Assembly (NCBI GenBank): GCA_012516535.1
Contig: JAAYWP010000012.1
Location: 1-35,132 of the forward strand
Origin: Syntrophomonadaceae bacterium
GTDB lineage: Bacteria; Bacillota; DSM-12270; Thermacetogeniales; Thermacetogeniaceae
Direction: 5' to 3'
DNA: 35,132 bases
This document shows, in pieces, positions 6,208-14,815 of this stretch. A model generated the notes under the pieces. The model searched no databases. It saw nothing but the letters and a program-made list of their open reading frames with translations, and had not been told where the DNA came from. A program made the position numbers and the translations under genes. Each line of letters opens with the position of its first letter. Position 1 is the first letter of the stretch.

Positions 6208-6969
6208 TTATAGCCAAAGAAAGGATCTTTGACGCTGTGTAAAAATTGCTACCCGGCGGTATCCTGTCCGATATAACATTTCTTTAGCAAAAGCCAAATC
6301 CCTTCCAACATCACTCTCTGTATGGGCATCAGAACTAAGAGTAACCGGGATATCCAGCTCATAACACCTGAGAAGCAGGTCCTGGGAGGGATAAATTTCA
6401 GCACAGGGTTTGCGCAGACCAGCGCTATTTACTTCCACAACCAGACCGGCTCTGCTGATCGCCTGCAGGACAGGTTCGATCAAAGGTGTAGGGTCTTTCT
6501 CCGGTCGATAACCGAAAACCTTGATTACATCCAAATGCCCGACAATATCAAACAGTCCACAACAGGCCATTTTCTTTACTACATCATAATACAGTTGGTA
6601 TAATTCATCTATATCCCATTTCCTATACCCTGAGCGATATGCCGGGTGATCAAACATCCAGCCCTCAAGGTCATGAACGGACCCGATCAAAAAGTCAAAG
6701 GAAAAGCTATTAGCAACAAGTTTTATTTCCTGTTCCCTTCCTGGTCGATAGCTGATTTCTAAACCCAATTTAATCGTCAGGTCGGGAAACTTTTCTTTTA
6801 GTGAAGTGATTACACCCTCATCAATATATTCCAGATACTCATCGTGATCAGCAAAACCGATCTCTTTAATCCCTCGTTCCCGGGCAGCAAAAAGAAAAGG
6901 AGTCAATAATTCTTCCCTATATGGCTGTCCCTGATGGCCCAGGGCGTGTACATGATAATCTACATACAT
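6208..6969 (-). CDS. PHP-domain phosphoesterase, histidinol-phosphatase type
   Basis: The 253-residue cytosolic protein has the PHP metal-binding motifs in order: DYHVH (4-8), DHD (41-43), GLEISY (69-74), GSVH (96-99), GHLD (144-147), EVNSAGLRKP (179-188) and SDAH (213-216). This matches the HisK/HisJ class that hydrolyses histidinol phosphate with a trinuclear metal site. No his genes are nearby, so another phosphate monoester is equally possible. It is first in the run PHP-CaCA-LysE-YlbF, behind a promoter candidate at 7015-7043. The ATG at 6969 has a modest GGGTGA at a suitable distance. Confidence 0.85.
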   Translation of the reverse strand: MYVDYHVHALGHQGQPYREELLTPFLFAARERGIKEIGFADHDEYLEYIDEGVITSLKEKFPDLTIKLGLEISYRPGREQEIKLVANSFSFDFLIGSVHDLEGWMFDHPAYRSGYRKWDIDELYQLYYDVVKKMACCGLFDIVGHLDVIKVFGYRPEKDPTPLIEPVLQAISRAGLVVEVNSAGLRKPCAEIYPSQDLLLRCYELDIPVTLSSDAHTESDVGRDLAFAKEMLYRTGYRRVAIFTQRQRSFLWL

Positions 6970-7014
6970 ATTCTATTCACCCGAAACTATTAAATTACCT
7001 GATCATACCCCTTC

Positions 7015-7043
7015 ATTAAAACATGAAAATGGATGGTTTTCAA
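7015..7043 (-). promoter_or_regulatory. Promoter of the PHP-CaCA-LysE-YlbF operon
   Basis: TTGAAA (7038-7043) and TTTAAT (7015-7020) on the - strand are 17 bp apart, 46 bp before the PHP gene start. It lies back to back with the promoter at 7073-7101. Confidence 0.6.
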
Positions 7044-7072
7044 TACTTCTCCAGATCAGCAAAACTTGATGC

Positions 7073-7101
7073 TTGTTTATATGTAATAAAAATAATACAA
7101 T
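7073..7101 (+). promoter_or_regulatory. Promoter of the DUF1015 gene
   Basis: TTGTTT (7073-7078) and TACAAT (7096-7101) are 17 bp apart. The -10 ends 26 bp before the ATG at 7128. Confidence 0.6.
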
Positions 7102-7127
7102 AAGATAGCATACAGGGAGGGTGAGAA

Positions 7128-8417
7128 ATGCCTAGAGTAATATCTTTCCGAGGAATCAGGTTTAATCCAGATAAAATTGATGATATGGCAGCAGTTGTCA
7201 CACCACCATATGATGTTATCGACAGCGCTGCTCAAAAAAAATACTATGAGAAAAGCCCTTACAATGTCATCAGATTGGAGTTGGGCTACCAATATCCCGA
7301 AGATAATGAAAAGAACAACAGATACACCAGGGCAGCTCGTGATTACAGAGAGTGGTTGGAAAATGAGGTGCTTATCCGGGAAAGCAAACCAGCCTTTTAT
7401 CTTTATGAGCAGGAGTTTTCCCTTGCTACCGTCAATTACAAAAGGACCGGCTTCTTTGCCAGGGTGCAGTTGGAGGAGTTTTCTAAGGGGGGAATACTTC
7501 CCCATGAAGAAACACTAGTTAACCCCAAAGCCGATCGTTATGCCCTGATGTCTGCTTGTGCAGCAAATTTCAGCCCCATTTTCGCTTTTTACGTAGATCC
7601 TGAACTGACACTAGACCAAGAATTTGATAAAGTAAAAGCTTCCCAACAACCGGAAGTTCACCTCATAGATGAAGATGGAGAGAAACACCGAATATGGGTA
7701 ATGGATGATCCACAACTACAGCAAAAGGTTGATTCAGTATTCAAGCAAAAAGAGCTTTATATTGCTGATGGCCATCACCGTTATGAGACAGCCCTGGAAT
7801 TTTTCCGCAAAAACCGTGAAAAATACAAGGCTGCCGGCTATATACTCATGTATCTAGTCAATGCCTGTGACCCAGGTCTTGTTATACTCCCTACTCACAG
7901 GATTGTTCACAGTCTGCCAAGTTTTGCTCTCTCTAACTTCCTCACAGAATTGGAAAAATTCTTTGTATTGGAAAAGATCAGCAGCACTACAAAACCAGAC
8001 GCTGTTTTAAAAGAGCAGCAGGAGGCAGGAAAAATAGCCTTTGTGATGGGAACTAGGGAGAAAGCTTTATATTTACTGGTATTAAAAGACCCAGCAAAGA
8101 TGTGTGAACTATCAGCTGGCAGATCAGCTGCCTGGTGCAGCCTTGATGCAGCGGTTCTGCAAACCCTAATTTTTCAGCAGTTGCTAGGTCTGACCCCAGA
8201 ATCAATCGCCAAACAGGAAAATATAACATACACCAGGGATACAGAGGAAGCGATAGATGCCCTCAGCAAAGATGCACAGCTGGTATTTCTACTCAATCCT
8301 ACTAAAATATCTCAGATTATGGCAGTTGCTGCATCAGGTGATAAGATGCCCCAAAAATCCACCTACTTTTACCCAAAACTGCTGACCGGGCTTGTCATCA
8401 ACGATTTAAACTCTTAA
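7128..8417 (+). CDS. DUF1015-family protein
   Basis: The 429-residue soluble protein matches DUF1015, a conserved family of anaerobes and other bacteria whose activity is not established. It begins FRGIRFNPDKIDDMAAVVTPPYDVID, then YNVIRLELG, PAFYLYEQEF, GILPHEETL and the family hallmark ADGHHRYETALEF near residue 215, and ends in a STYFYPKLLTGLVINDL-like tail. The ADGHHRY and GxxPHE blocks have the look of an active site. The ATG follows GGGAGGGTG. It is monocistronic, with its own promoter at 7073-7101 and a terminator at 8434-8475 shared with convergent mobB. In other organisms DUF1015 genes often sit near serine or one-carbon metabolism genes. No such link is visible here. Confidence 0.88.
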   Translation: MPRVISFRGIRFNPDKIDDMAAVVTPPYDVIDSAAQKKYYEKSPYNVIRLELGYQYPEDNEKNNRYTRAARDYREWLENEVLIRESKPAFYLYEQEFSLATVNYKRTGFFARVQLEEFSKGGILPHEETLVNPKADRYALMSACAANFSPIFAFYVDPELTLDQEFDKVKASQQPEVHLIDEDGEKHRIWVMDDPQLQQKVDSVFKQKELYIADGHHRYETALEFFRKNREKYKAAGYILMYLVNACDPGLVILPTHRIVHSLPSFALSNFLTELEKFFVLEKISSTTKPDAVLKEQQEAGKIAFVMGTREKALYLLVLKDPAKMCELSAGRSAAWCSLDAAVLQTLIFQQLLGLTPESIAKQENITYTRDTEEAIDALSKDAQLVFLLNPTKISQIMAVAASGDKMPQKSTYFYPKLLTGLVINDLNS

Positions 8418-8425
8418 TGAATCTA

Positions 8426-8478
8426 AAAAAAAGAAACACAGCCAGGAATGGGTTCATAGCCTTAAGGCTGTGTTTTTT
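8426..8478. terminator. Bidirectional terminator between the DUF1015 gene and mobB
   Basis: A perfect 10-bp stem (8434-8443 with 8466-8475) is flanked by T runs on both strands: TGTTTTTT rightward and TTTCTTTTTTTT leftward. It ends two convergent genes. The mobB stop codon overlaps the right-hand T run. Confidence 0.85.
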
Positions 8479-8965
8479 ACTTCCTCAAGGAGAGTTTATC
8501 GATCAAAAACTCCGCCAACTGCTCTACAGATTCAGTTGAAAAGCAAGGCACCCTTTCCTGTAAATGATCATCGCTCACTACAGCTATCAGCTCATCACCT
8601 AGCTCAGGCCGCTCATCTATCCCCTTACGCACAACCTCCACTTTAGGGCCCTGTTCACTTTTGTAGCCTTCCACCAGTATGAGGTCAACACCCTCTACCA
8701 TTTCATAAACCTCATTAAATGTTGGCTCTTGATCATACAAATGGTGCATGGTCAAGGACCTGGGCCCCACAATCACAACACGACCCGCCCCCGTCTGACA
8801 AAACTGCCAAGTATCACTGTTTTCAACATCCAGGTCATATCCATCAGGGGCATGTTTGACAGCTGCCACGCGAAAACCTTTTTCCTTAAATACTTTGATC
8901 AGTTTCTTTATAAGTGAGGTTTTCCCAGTATTAGCATAGCCAGCTATAAAAACATGTTTCGCTAT
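8477..8965 (-). CDS. mobB: Molybdopterin-guanine dinucleotide biosynthesis protein MobB
   Basis: MobB is a GTP-binding partner of MobA in attaching GMP to molybdopterin. The protein shows a P-loop AGYANTGKTS near residue 8, RVAAVKHAPDGYDLDVENSDTWQFCQTGA with the usual KH and DT residues, and LVEGYK. The first in-frame ATG would start after the P-loop, at 8869, which would remove the nucleotide site. The frame is open upstream to a TAG at about 8979 and contains no ATG, GTG or TTG before the P-loop. The best start is the ATA at 8965, seven bases after GGGGGG, giving MAKHVFIAGYANTGK and 162 residues, the normal size. An AUA start is rare, so this is an inference. The gene stands alone, with a promoter candidate at 9010-9038. 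Confidence 0.85.
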   Translation of the reverse strand: MAKHVFIAGYANTGKTSLIKKLIKVFKEKGFRVAAVKHAPDGYDLDVENSDTWQFCQTGAGRVVIVGPRSLTMHHLYDQEPTFNEVYEMVEGVDLILVEGYKSEQGPKVEVVRKGIDERPELGDELIAVVSDDHLQERVPCFSTESVEQLAEFLIDKLSLRK

Positions 8966-9009
8966 TTTCTTTCCCCCCTAACAATTAATAATCGATAATT
9001 ACACAGCAG

Positions 9010-9038
9010 ATCTTACCTGACAGAAGCCAGTTTGACAA
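9010..9038 (-). promoter_or_regulatory. Promoter of mobB
   Basis: TTGTCA (9033-9038) and TAAGAT (9010-9015) on the - strand are 17 bp apart, 45 bp before the proposed mobB start. Confidence 0.6.
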
Positions 9039-9104
9039 GTTTGAATAAAAATCTTCATTTCATTGCACAATAATAGAGACACTATACTAGATGGAGGCGT
9101 GAAA

Positions 9105-9590
9105 ATGGGATCAGTAGTTTTAGGAGTTTTCGATAGCCGGGAGCAAGCAGAACGAGCTGCTCAGGAACTGCGCAACAAGGGTTTTCACAAAGAAATTTCC
9201 CTTGTGGCAAAAGGTGAAGGAGAAAAAATAGAAGAAACACGCATGGGAGGAGAAGAAGGAGATACAGCTATTGAAGGTGTCACAACAGGAGGTGCCCTAG
9301 GCGGTCTTGCCGGCCTTGCAGCTGGAGCAGGCGCTTTGGCAATTCCGGGGATAGGGCCCCTGGTTGCTATGGGACCAATAGCCGGACTCCTATCAGGAGC
9401 TGTCACAGGAGGATTGGCAGGTGGTCTTATTGACTGGGGAGTTCCCGAAGAAGAAGGCAAACAAATTGAAGAGGATATAAAACAGGGGAAAACACTCCTC
9501 ACAGTTCAGGGAAGCGAACCCCGCTTAAATGAAGCCAGTGAGATCCTGCGTAGATACGGCGCTCATGATGTAAATATCTATCATAAATGA
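9105..9590 (+). CDS. YflT-like general stress protein with glycine-rich hydrophobic core
   Basis: The 161-residue protein starts GSVVLGVFDSREQAERAAQELRNKGF, the pattern of the YflT/general stress protein 17M domain (a ferredoxin-like fold). A glycine/alanine-rich stretch of about 50 residues (roughly 55-110) with GG, GxG and AG repeats follows, resembling a glycine zipper that may insert in or coat a membrane. The C-terminal part returns to a soluble fold (GKTLLTVQG, EASEILRRYGAHDVNIY). The frame is open 14 codons further upstream, but the ATG at 9105 lies eight bases after GGAGG and starts at the domain edge. In Bacillus such proteins belong to the general stress regulon. No sigma-B-type promoter is seen here. 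Confidence 0.8.
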   Translation: MGSVVLGVFDSREQAERAAQELRNKGFHKEISLVAKGEGEKIEETRMGGEEGDTAIEGVTTGGALGGLAGLAAGAGALAIPGIGPLVAMGPIAGLLSGAVTGGLAGGLIDWGVPEEEGKQIEEDIKQGKTLLTVQGSEPRLNEASEILRRYGAHDVNIYHK

Positions 9591-9620
9591 TAGAAACTTT
9601 GAATCTAAAAAAAAGATTTT

Positions 9621-9644
9621 AGGGAGGCGGTTATCTGCCTCCCT
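9621..9644. terminator. GC-rich hairpin downstream of the stress-protein gene
   Basis: AGGGAGGC (9621-9628) pairs perfectly with GCCTCCCT (9637-9644) around an 8-nt loop, 30 bp after the stop. The sequence after it is AT-rich without a true T run on the + strand, so it may only slow transcription or stabilise the mRNA end. Confidence 0.45.
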
Positions 9645-9750
9645 GAATTATATATCTCACTTAAAAAAGCAGTTGCTCCCAGCACTTGCATTTGCTGCCA
9701 GGGGCATATCATTCAACTGTTTTCTACATAATAAGGGTGAGGTGAAAAAT

Positions 9751-9993
9751 ATGACCCTATGCCCTGTCTGCAATGGCCTAACAAATCTGGTGAAAGATTG
9801 CCCTGCCTGTGGAAATTCTATGGAAGACTGCGGGAGGATAAGCACCTTAACTGACCCCTATGGGCCCTATGAGGAAACAGCAGAATTGGAAGCAAATAGC
9901 ACGGTAACCGGTGACAGTTATTGTGTTCACTTTTTGCATTGTCCCAACTGTGATGAGAATACAAGCTATATAGTGCACAGTGATGAAATCTAA
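9751..9993 (+). CDS. Small zinc-ribbon protein
   Basis: The 80-residue protein has three CPxC knuckles: CPVC (4-7), CPAC about ten residues later, and CPNC near residue 68, with extra Cys between (EDCG, YCVHFLHC). This suggests one or two zinc ribbons. The middle is acidic and rich in Pro, Tyr and Glu. There is no signal peptide. The frame extends upstream, but the ATG at 9751 follows GGGTGAGGTG and starts directly at the first knuckle. Its stop overlaps the convergent deacetylase gene by 4 bp. I do not recognise a specific family. Binding of nucleic acid or a protein partner is possible but unproven. Confidence 0.75.
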   Translation: MTLCPVCNGLTNLVKDCPACGNSMEDCGRISTLTDPYGPYEETAELEANSTVTGDSYCVHFLHCPNCDENTSYIVHSDEI

Positions 9994-10856
9994 CTGACAC
10001 CCAGCAACTCTGAAATGGTTACAAAATCCCAACCATCCTGCCGCAGTTCATCGATCAGTGCAGGCAAAGCCTCCAGTGTCTGCGGTTTTCCTTCATGGAG
10101 AACAATGATCGCTCCCGGGGTTAACTGTTTCTTGACAGTTCTGATTATCTCAGCAGGTGTTGTATCCTTTTTCCAGTCCTGAGGGTCCACACTCCACATC
10201 ACAACCTGCATATCCAACTCAGCTGCCACTGACTTCATTTTAATTCTGTTATTGCCGCCAGGAGGGCGGACATATTTTATCTCCTGTTGTGTCCATTCCT
10301 TCAACAGACGTGAAGTACGGGATATCTGTTCTTTGATCACCCGTTCACTGATCTTTTTTATATAATGATCATAGGTATGATTGGCTATCTCATGCCCCTC
10401 TCCTGCGATCAATGTTGCCAGAACAGGGCTTTTCTGCACATTCCTGCCGATTAAAAAAAATGTTGCCTTAACCTGTTTTTCCCGCAACACATCCAGGTAT
10501 TTCATTGTGTACTTTTTTGAGGGACCATCATCAAAGGTCAAAGCCACCCTTTTCCCAGCAGAAGGAACGGACCATATGATCTCATCACTGGGGACAAGAG
10601 GATTCTTTGGATTAGGATCAGTTTGTACCGGCTTCCCTGTTTTCTCAGCTTTTTCATTGACAGATGGGTTTTCAGCTAATTGTTGTTCGGCTGATTGCTG
10701 CTGCCCCTTTTGATAATACCCACTGCAACTGTCCGCTGTCAGCAGTAATCCTATAATAAATAATTGACAGAAGAGTATAACAATAAAAGCTGTTATTCTT
10801 ACCCCGCGGCTGTGCACATTAAATCTAATGGGGATTAGAGGAGGCAAGTTTCTCAT
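9990..10856 (-). CDS. Membrane-anchored polysaccharide deacetylase
   Basis: The 288-residue protein has one N-terminal hydrophobic segment (about 19-43), a linker rich in Gln, Glu and Pro (45-90), then a NodB domain facing outside. The catalytic motifs are present: LTFDDGPS, with the base and metal Asp pair, HEIANHTYDH with the two metal His, RPPGGNN, MWSVDPQDW and IIVLHEG. It probably deacetylates peptidoglycan or another N-acetylated polymer, like PdaA/PdaB, and so acts in the wall or in sporulation; the substrate is inferred. The ATG at 10856 touches GGGAG with almost no spacing, so its translation start may be weak or misplaced. It lies 64 bp after pflA but probably has its own promoter (10878-10886). 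Confidence 0.85.
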   Translation of the reverse strand: MRNLPPLIPIRFNVHSRGVRITAFIVILFCQLFIIGLLLTADSCSGYYQKGQQQSAEQQLAENPSVNEKAEKTGKPVQTDPNPKNPLVPSDEIIWSVPSAGKRVALTFDDGPSKKYTMKYLDVLREKQVKATFFLIGRNVQKSPVLATLIAGEGHEIANHTYDHYIKKISERVIKEQISRTSRLLKEWTQQEIKYVRPPGGNNRIKMKSVAAELDMQVVMWSVDPQDWKKDTTPAEIIRTVKKQLTPGAIIVLHEGKPQTLEALPALIDELRQDGWDFVTISELLGVS

Positions 10857-10859
10857 CTC

Positions 10860-10892
10860 CCGGTAAGCTTTAACTCTATTTTATCATACCGG
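10860..10892 (-). promoter_or_regulatory. Extended -10 promoter inside an inverted repeat
   Basis: On the - strand TGATAAAAT (10878-10886) fits an extended -10 (TGnTAAAAT). It is enclosed by the inverted repeat CCGGTA (10887-10892 and 10860-10865), which could be an operator or a small mRNA hairpin. No good -35 is seen. Confidence 0.35.
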
Positions 10893-10920
10893 AAGCACAG
10901 GAAAATAGTAAAAATGATCT

Positions 10921-11649
10921 TTAATGATAAATTTCGACACCTTTTTTTACCAACTGCTGCTGAAAATCCTTGACCTGCTCAGGAGATGCAGGGGGTATTT
11001 TCTCCAGGGGATCCCGTAAACCCAACTCCCTCCATTTAACAACACCCATCTTGTGATAAGGAAGAACTTGAACCGGAACCTTCCTTTGAAATGAGCGTAT
11101 AAGTTGTGAGAGGTCCCAAACATCTCTGTCCGTATCATTGATAGTAGGTATCAACACATAACAGACAACCAGTTCTGCCGCTGAATTAACAGCCTCCTGT
11201 AGATTTTTCAGTATTTCCTCATTTCCTGTATCGGTAAGCCTTCTGTGTTTTTCCGGGTCTATCACCTTAATAGAAAAAATAATCCGATCAGTGTGGGGCA
11301 GAACCTCCAGAAAATTGCCATGACGGCAGTATCCGGAGGTATCCAGTACCCGGTGGATACCCAGTTCACCTGCTTTAATAAAAAGTTCCTTGACAAAGGC
11401 AGGCTGCAACAGGGGTTCGCCTCCAGAAACCGTTAACCCCCCACCAGACAAATCAAAAAAGGGTTTGTAATCTATCAACTGGTCGATGATCTCCTCAACG
11501 GTCACCGCTTTTCCTTTAGTTAACCAGGTATCTGGATTGTGACAGAAGCGGCAGCGCAGAGCACACCCCTGCAAAAACAGGACAAAACGGATTCCACCAT
11601 TGTCCACTGTGCCCATTGTTTCAATAGAATGGATATAACCGGTCACCAT
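10921..11649 (-). CDS. pflA: Pyruvate formate-lyase activating enzyme
   Basis: This radical-SAM enzyme abstracts hydrogen from the glycyl site of pyruvate formate-lyase, using a [4Fe-4S] cluster and S-adenosylmethionine. It has 242 residues, the usual size. The cluster motif CALRCRFC puts Cys at 29, 33 and 36, followed by HNPDTW, typical of PflA. SGGGLTVSGGEPLLQP gives the SAM-binding GGE, and VLPYHKMG lies near the end. It has no extra ferredoxin-like cluster domain, unlike activases of glycerol dehydratase or arylacetate decarboxylase. It starts 2 bp after the pflB stop and is co-transcribed with it. The cluster is oxygen sensitive, in keeping with an anaerobe. Confidence 0.95.
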   Translation of the reverse strand: MVTGYIHSIETMGTVDNGGIRFVLFLQGCALRCRFCHNPDTWLTKGKAVTVEEIIDQLIDYKPFFDLSGGGLTVSGGEPLLQPAFVKELFIKAGELGIHRVLDTSGYCRHGNFLEVLPHTDRIIFSIKVIDPEKHRRLTDTGNEEILKNLQEAVNSAAELVVCYVLIPTINDTDRDVWDLSQLIRSFQRKVPVQVLPYHKMGVVKWRELGLRDPLEKIPPASPEQVKDFQQQLVKKGVEIYH

Positions 11650-11651
11650 TT

Positions 11652-13907
11652 TTAGCTCAGCCCTCTGCTGTGAATTGTTCGCTCAATAACCTCTTCCTGC
11701 TGTTCTCGGGTTAATTTCACGAAATTAACAGCATAACCGGAAACCCGAATGGTCAGCTGCGGATATTTTTCCGGCTGGTGCATAGCATTGATCAAGAGAT
11801 CCCGGTCAAAAACATTGACATTGATATGGTGCCCTCCCCGCAAAAAATAACCGTCCAAGAGTGCGATGATATTCCTGATGCGGCTTTCCTGATCAGGCCC
11901 TAAGCCATTGGGTGTAATGGAAAAGGTGTAAGAAATTCCATCTAATGCATTACGATAAGGGAGTTTCGCAACTGATGCCATGGCAGCTAGAGCACCTTTT
12001 TTATCACGCCCGTGCATAGGATTAGCCCCAGGTGCAAAAGGCGCCCCACCCTTTCTCCCATCAGGAGTGCTGGCGGTTTTTTTCCCATACATCACATTAC
12101 TGGTGATGGTCAGAATGGAATGGGTATGATAGGCCCCACGATAGGCAGGGTGCTTTTTGAGTTCATGATCGAACAGCCGAACAAGATCCACAGCAATACT
12201 GTCAACACGGTCATCATTGTTGCCGAACATGGGGAAATCGCCATTGATGCGAAAATCTGTGATCAGGCCTGTTTCATTGAAAACAGGTTCTACCTCGGCA
12301 TATTTGATAGCACTGAGAGAATCGGCCACAACCGATAAGCCAGCCATCCCGAAAGCCATCAACCGCCCCACAAAGGTATCATGCAGTGCCATCTGCAGGC
12401 TTTCATAAGCATATTTGTCATGCATATAGTGGATCACATTCATTGTTGTGACATATTTTTCCGCCAGCCAGCCCACCATCTTTTGAAAAGCAGGCCAAAC
12501 TTCATCAAAATTCAAAGGGCCTGGACCTGCCTGATAAACATTTGGCGCTATCCTCTCACCAGAAGCCTCTTCCCTGCCTCCATTCAAAGTAAGTAAGAGG
12601 CATTTAGGCAGATTGCAGCGCGCCCCAAAGAACTGCATCTGTTCACCCAGCCGCATCGCTGAAGTGCAGCAAGCGATACCATAGTCATCACCGAAAATAG
12701 GCTCCATCAGATCATCATTTTCATATTGTAGAGAACAGGTTTCAATCGAAAGCCGGGCACAATATTCCTTGAAGCCTTGAGGGAGATTCTGTGACCAAAG
12801 AACGGTCATATTGGGTTCAGGAGCTGGTCCCAGGTTTTCCAGTGTATGCAGAAACCGAAAGGAGGTCCTACTTACCAGGGTTCTGCCATCACTGACCATC
12901 CCACCGACAGCTTCTGTAATCCAATTGGGGTCACCAGCGAACAGCTCATCATACTCTTTTGTTCTCAGGTGTCTTACAAGGCGCAGTTTGATCACAAAGT
13001 CATCGACCAATTCCTGTGCCCCTTCCTCACTTAACACACCCTCCTCTATGTCCCGCTCCAAATAAATATCCAGAAAAGTGCTCACCCTGCCTAAGGACAT
13101 AGCAGCCCCATTTTGCTGTTTGACCGCAGCCAGATAAGCAAAATAGAGCCACTGAACAGCTTCCCTAGCATCCATGGCTGGGCGGCTGATGTCAAAACCA
13201 TAACTCTCAGCCATCTTTTTTAGTTCATGGAGAGCATTGATCTGCTGTCTGACCTCTTCCCTCAGCCTCACTATTTCCTCATTATCTATCTTCATTAGTC
13301 TCGGGGAATTGAGGTCAGCTTCTTTGGCCTCTATCAAGCGATCCACACCATAAAGAGGAACTCGCCGGTAATCACCAATGATCCGGCCCCTCCCATAGGC
13401 ATCAGGCAGCCCTGTGATAATACCATAGTGGCGCAGGCGCCGCATTTCCCTGGTATAAACCATGAAAACCCCATCATTATGGGTTACCCGGTATTTGGTA
13501 AAGATTTCTTTTACCTGAGGATTCAACTCCTCACCGTACTGACGGCAGGCATTGTCAGCCATTCTTATCCCACCAAAGGGATTAACCGCCCGTTTAAGGG
13601 GTTCATCGGTCTGCAGTCCCACAATGATCTCCAAATCCCGATCTATATAGCCGGGTGGGAAGGCAGTGATCGTCTGGACTGTATCGGGATCTATTTTATA
13701 AACACCACCCCTTTTGTGCTCTTCAAGTAATAGTTCCCGGCACTTTTCCCAGAGTCTCCTTGTGCGCTCAGTGGGTCCAGCTAAAAAAGAGGAATCCCCA
13801 TGATAGGGCTTGACATTGGACAGTATAAAATCACGCACATCGATGCGTTCCCTCCAGGAAGTTCCTTGAAATGAGCGATAACAATCTTTTGTTAATGTGC
13901 CCTTCAT
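11652..13907 (-). CDS. pflB: Pyruvate formate-lyase (formate acetyltransferase)
   Basis: The enzyme cleaves pyruvate with CoA to acetyl-CoA and formate by a glycyl radical. From the ATG at 13907 it has 751 residues, the usual length. The catalytic Cys pair is in [14 protein letters not shown] (413-414), the PFL-type double Cys that separates it from other glycyl-radical enzymes. The radical site is RVSGYAV, with Gly724. The GTG at 13916, nine bases earlier, is in frame, but the ATG is placed five to six bases after GGGGTGA and is preferred. pflA follows at 2 bp. The product formate can feed one-carbon metabolism or be oxidised; no formate dehydrogenase is in the window. No FNR or Rex site is recognised upstream. 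Confidence 0.97.
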   Translation of the reverse strand: MKGTLTKDCYRSFQGTSWRERIDVRDFILSNVKPYHGDSSFLAGPTERTRRLWEKCRELLLEEHKRGGVYKIDPDTVQTITAFPPGYIDRDLEIIVGLQTDEPLKRAVNPFGGIRMADNACRQYGEELNPQVKEIFTKYRVTHNDGVFMVYTREMRRLRHYGIITGLPDAYGRGRIIGDYRRVPLYGVDRLIEAKEADLNSPRLMKIDNEEIVRLREEVRQQINALHELKKMAESYGFDISRPAMDAREAVQWLYFAYLAAVKQQNGAAMSLGRVSTFLDIYLERDIEEGVLSEEGAQELVDDFVIKLRLVRHLRTKEYDELFAGDPNWITEAVGGMVSDGRTLVSRTSFRFLHTLENLGPAPEPNMTVLWSQNLPQGFKEYCARLSIETCSLQYENDDLMEPIFGDDYGIACCTSAMRLGEQMQFFGARCNLPKCLLLTLNGGREEASGERIAPNVYQAGPGPLNFDEVWPAFQKMVGWLAEKYVTTMNVIHYMHDKYAYESLQMALHDTFVGRLMAFGMAGLSVVADSLSAIKYAEVEPVFNETGLITDFRINGDFPMFGNNDDRVDSIAVDLVRLFDHELKKHPAYRGAYHTHSILTITSNVMYGKKTASTPDGRKGGAPFAPGANPMHGRDKKGALAAMASVAKLPYRNALDGISYTFSITPNGLGPDQESRIRNIIALLDGYFLRGGHHINVNVFDRDLLINAMHQPEKYPQLTIRVSGYAVNFVKLTREQQEEVIERTIHSRGLS

Positions 13908-13992
13908 AAAAATCACCCCAGAACTAGCATTTCCGGGGTAGGCTGTAATAATTCCTAAATGTGCGATAATATAGAATGATTACAAGTAATGG

Positions 13993-14022
13993 TTGACAAA
14001 GGCAACCGACTCCTTGAAAATA
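13993..14022 (+). promoter_or_regulatory. Candidate promoter of the metallophosphoesterase gene
   Basis: TTGACA (13993-13998) is followed after 18 bp by AAAATA (14017-14022), a weak -10. The GTG start is about 52 bp downstream. The -35 lies in a small inverted repeat, GGTTG with CAACC (13991-14007). Confidence 0.4.
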
Positions 14023-14074
14023 AAACTGAACATCAGAAATAAGGCAAGATTCAGAATAAGGGGGCTAACAGCTG

Positions 14075-14815
14075 GTGCGTTATGCCATCATCAGTGATAT
14101 ACATGCCAATTTGGAAGCCTTGGAGGCCACCCTGAAGGATATCAAGAACCAGCATGTGGATAAAATAATCTGCTTGGGGGATGTGGTAGGCTATTACCCG
14201 AACCCCAATAAATGTGTCAGTCTCTGCAAAAAATCGGGTTTAATCAGCATCAGGGGCAATCACGATGATGCTGCCCTTGAACTATGTCCGATCGATAATT
14301 TCAATCCCATTGCCCAGGAGGCTCTCCTGTGGACCGCTGAACACCTCAAAAAGGAAAATAAGGAATGGCTGCAGCAGTTGCCGGATCATCTTGTTGTTGA
14401 TGATGATTTCCTGGCTGTCCATGGTTCCCCCTGGGATCCATATGCCTATATTTTCTCCTCAGCCGGTGCCTTGCGCTCTTTTTCTTATATGCGCACCAAT
14501 TATCCTAATATCTCCATCTGCTTTTTCGGTCACACACATCAAAAAGCACTCTATACATCAGATGAGAACAGTGTTGAGGAAGTCACCCGGGGCAGAGAAT
14601 ATATCCTGGGAAACAGCGGTTTATTCCTGATCAACCCCGGAAGTGTCGGCCAGTCCCGGGATGGGATTCCCGGTGCCTCATATATTATTTATCATTCCGA
14701 AAAAAGAGGGATAGAATTTCGTCATATCCCCTATGATATCGAAACAACCCAGCGTAAAGTTCGGGCTGCAGGTCTCCCTATGATGCTGGCTGAGCGCCTC
14801 AGCCATGGTTATTGA
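14075..14815 (+). CDS. Calcineurin-like metallophosphoesterase
   Basis: The 246-residue protein has the full dimetal phosphoesterase set: SDIHAN (Asp8, His10), GDVVGYYP (35-42), GNHDD (61-65), VHGSPWD and FFGHTHQ, and later INPGSVGQSRDG. It belongs to the YfcE/MJ0936-like branch of small phosphodiesterases with a lid domain. The physiological substrate is unknown. The GTG at 14075 is preceded by AAGGGGG at about ten bases and starts exactly at the first beta strand, MRYAIISD. Its 3' end overlaps the convergent tRNA nucleotidyltransferase gene by 17 bp, with no room for a terminator between them. Confidence 0.9.
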   Translation: MRYAIISDIHANLEALEATLKDIKNQHVDKIICLGDVVGYYPNPNKCVSLCKKSGLISIRGNHDDAALELCPIDNFNPIAQEALLWTAEHLKKENKEWLQQLPDHLVVDDDFLAVHGSPWDPYAYIFSSAGALRSFSYMRTNYPNISICFFGHTHQKALYTSDENSVEEVTRGREYILGNSGLFLINPGSVGQSRDGIPGASYIIYHSEKRGIEFRHIPYDIETTQRKVRAAGLPMMLAERLSHGY

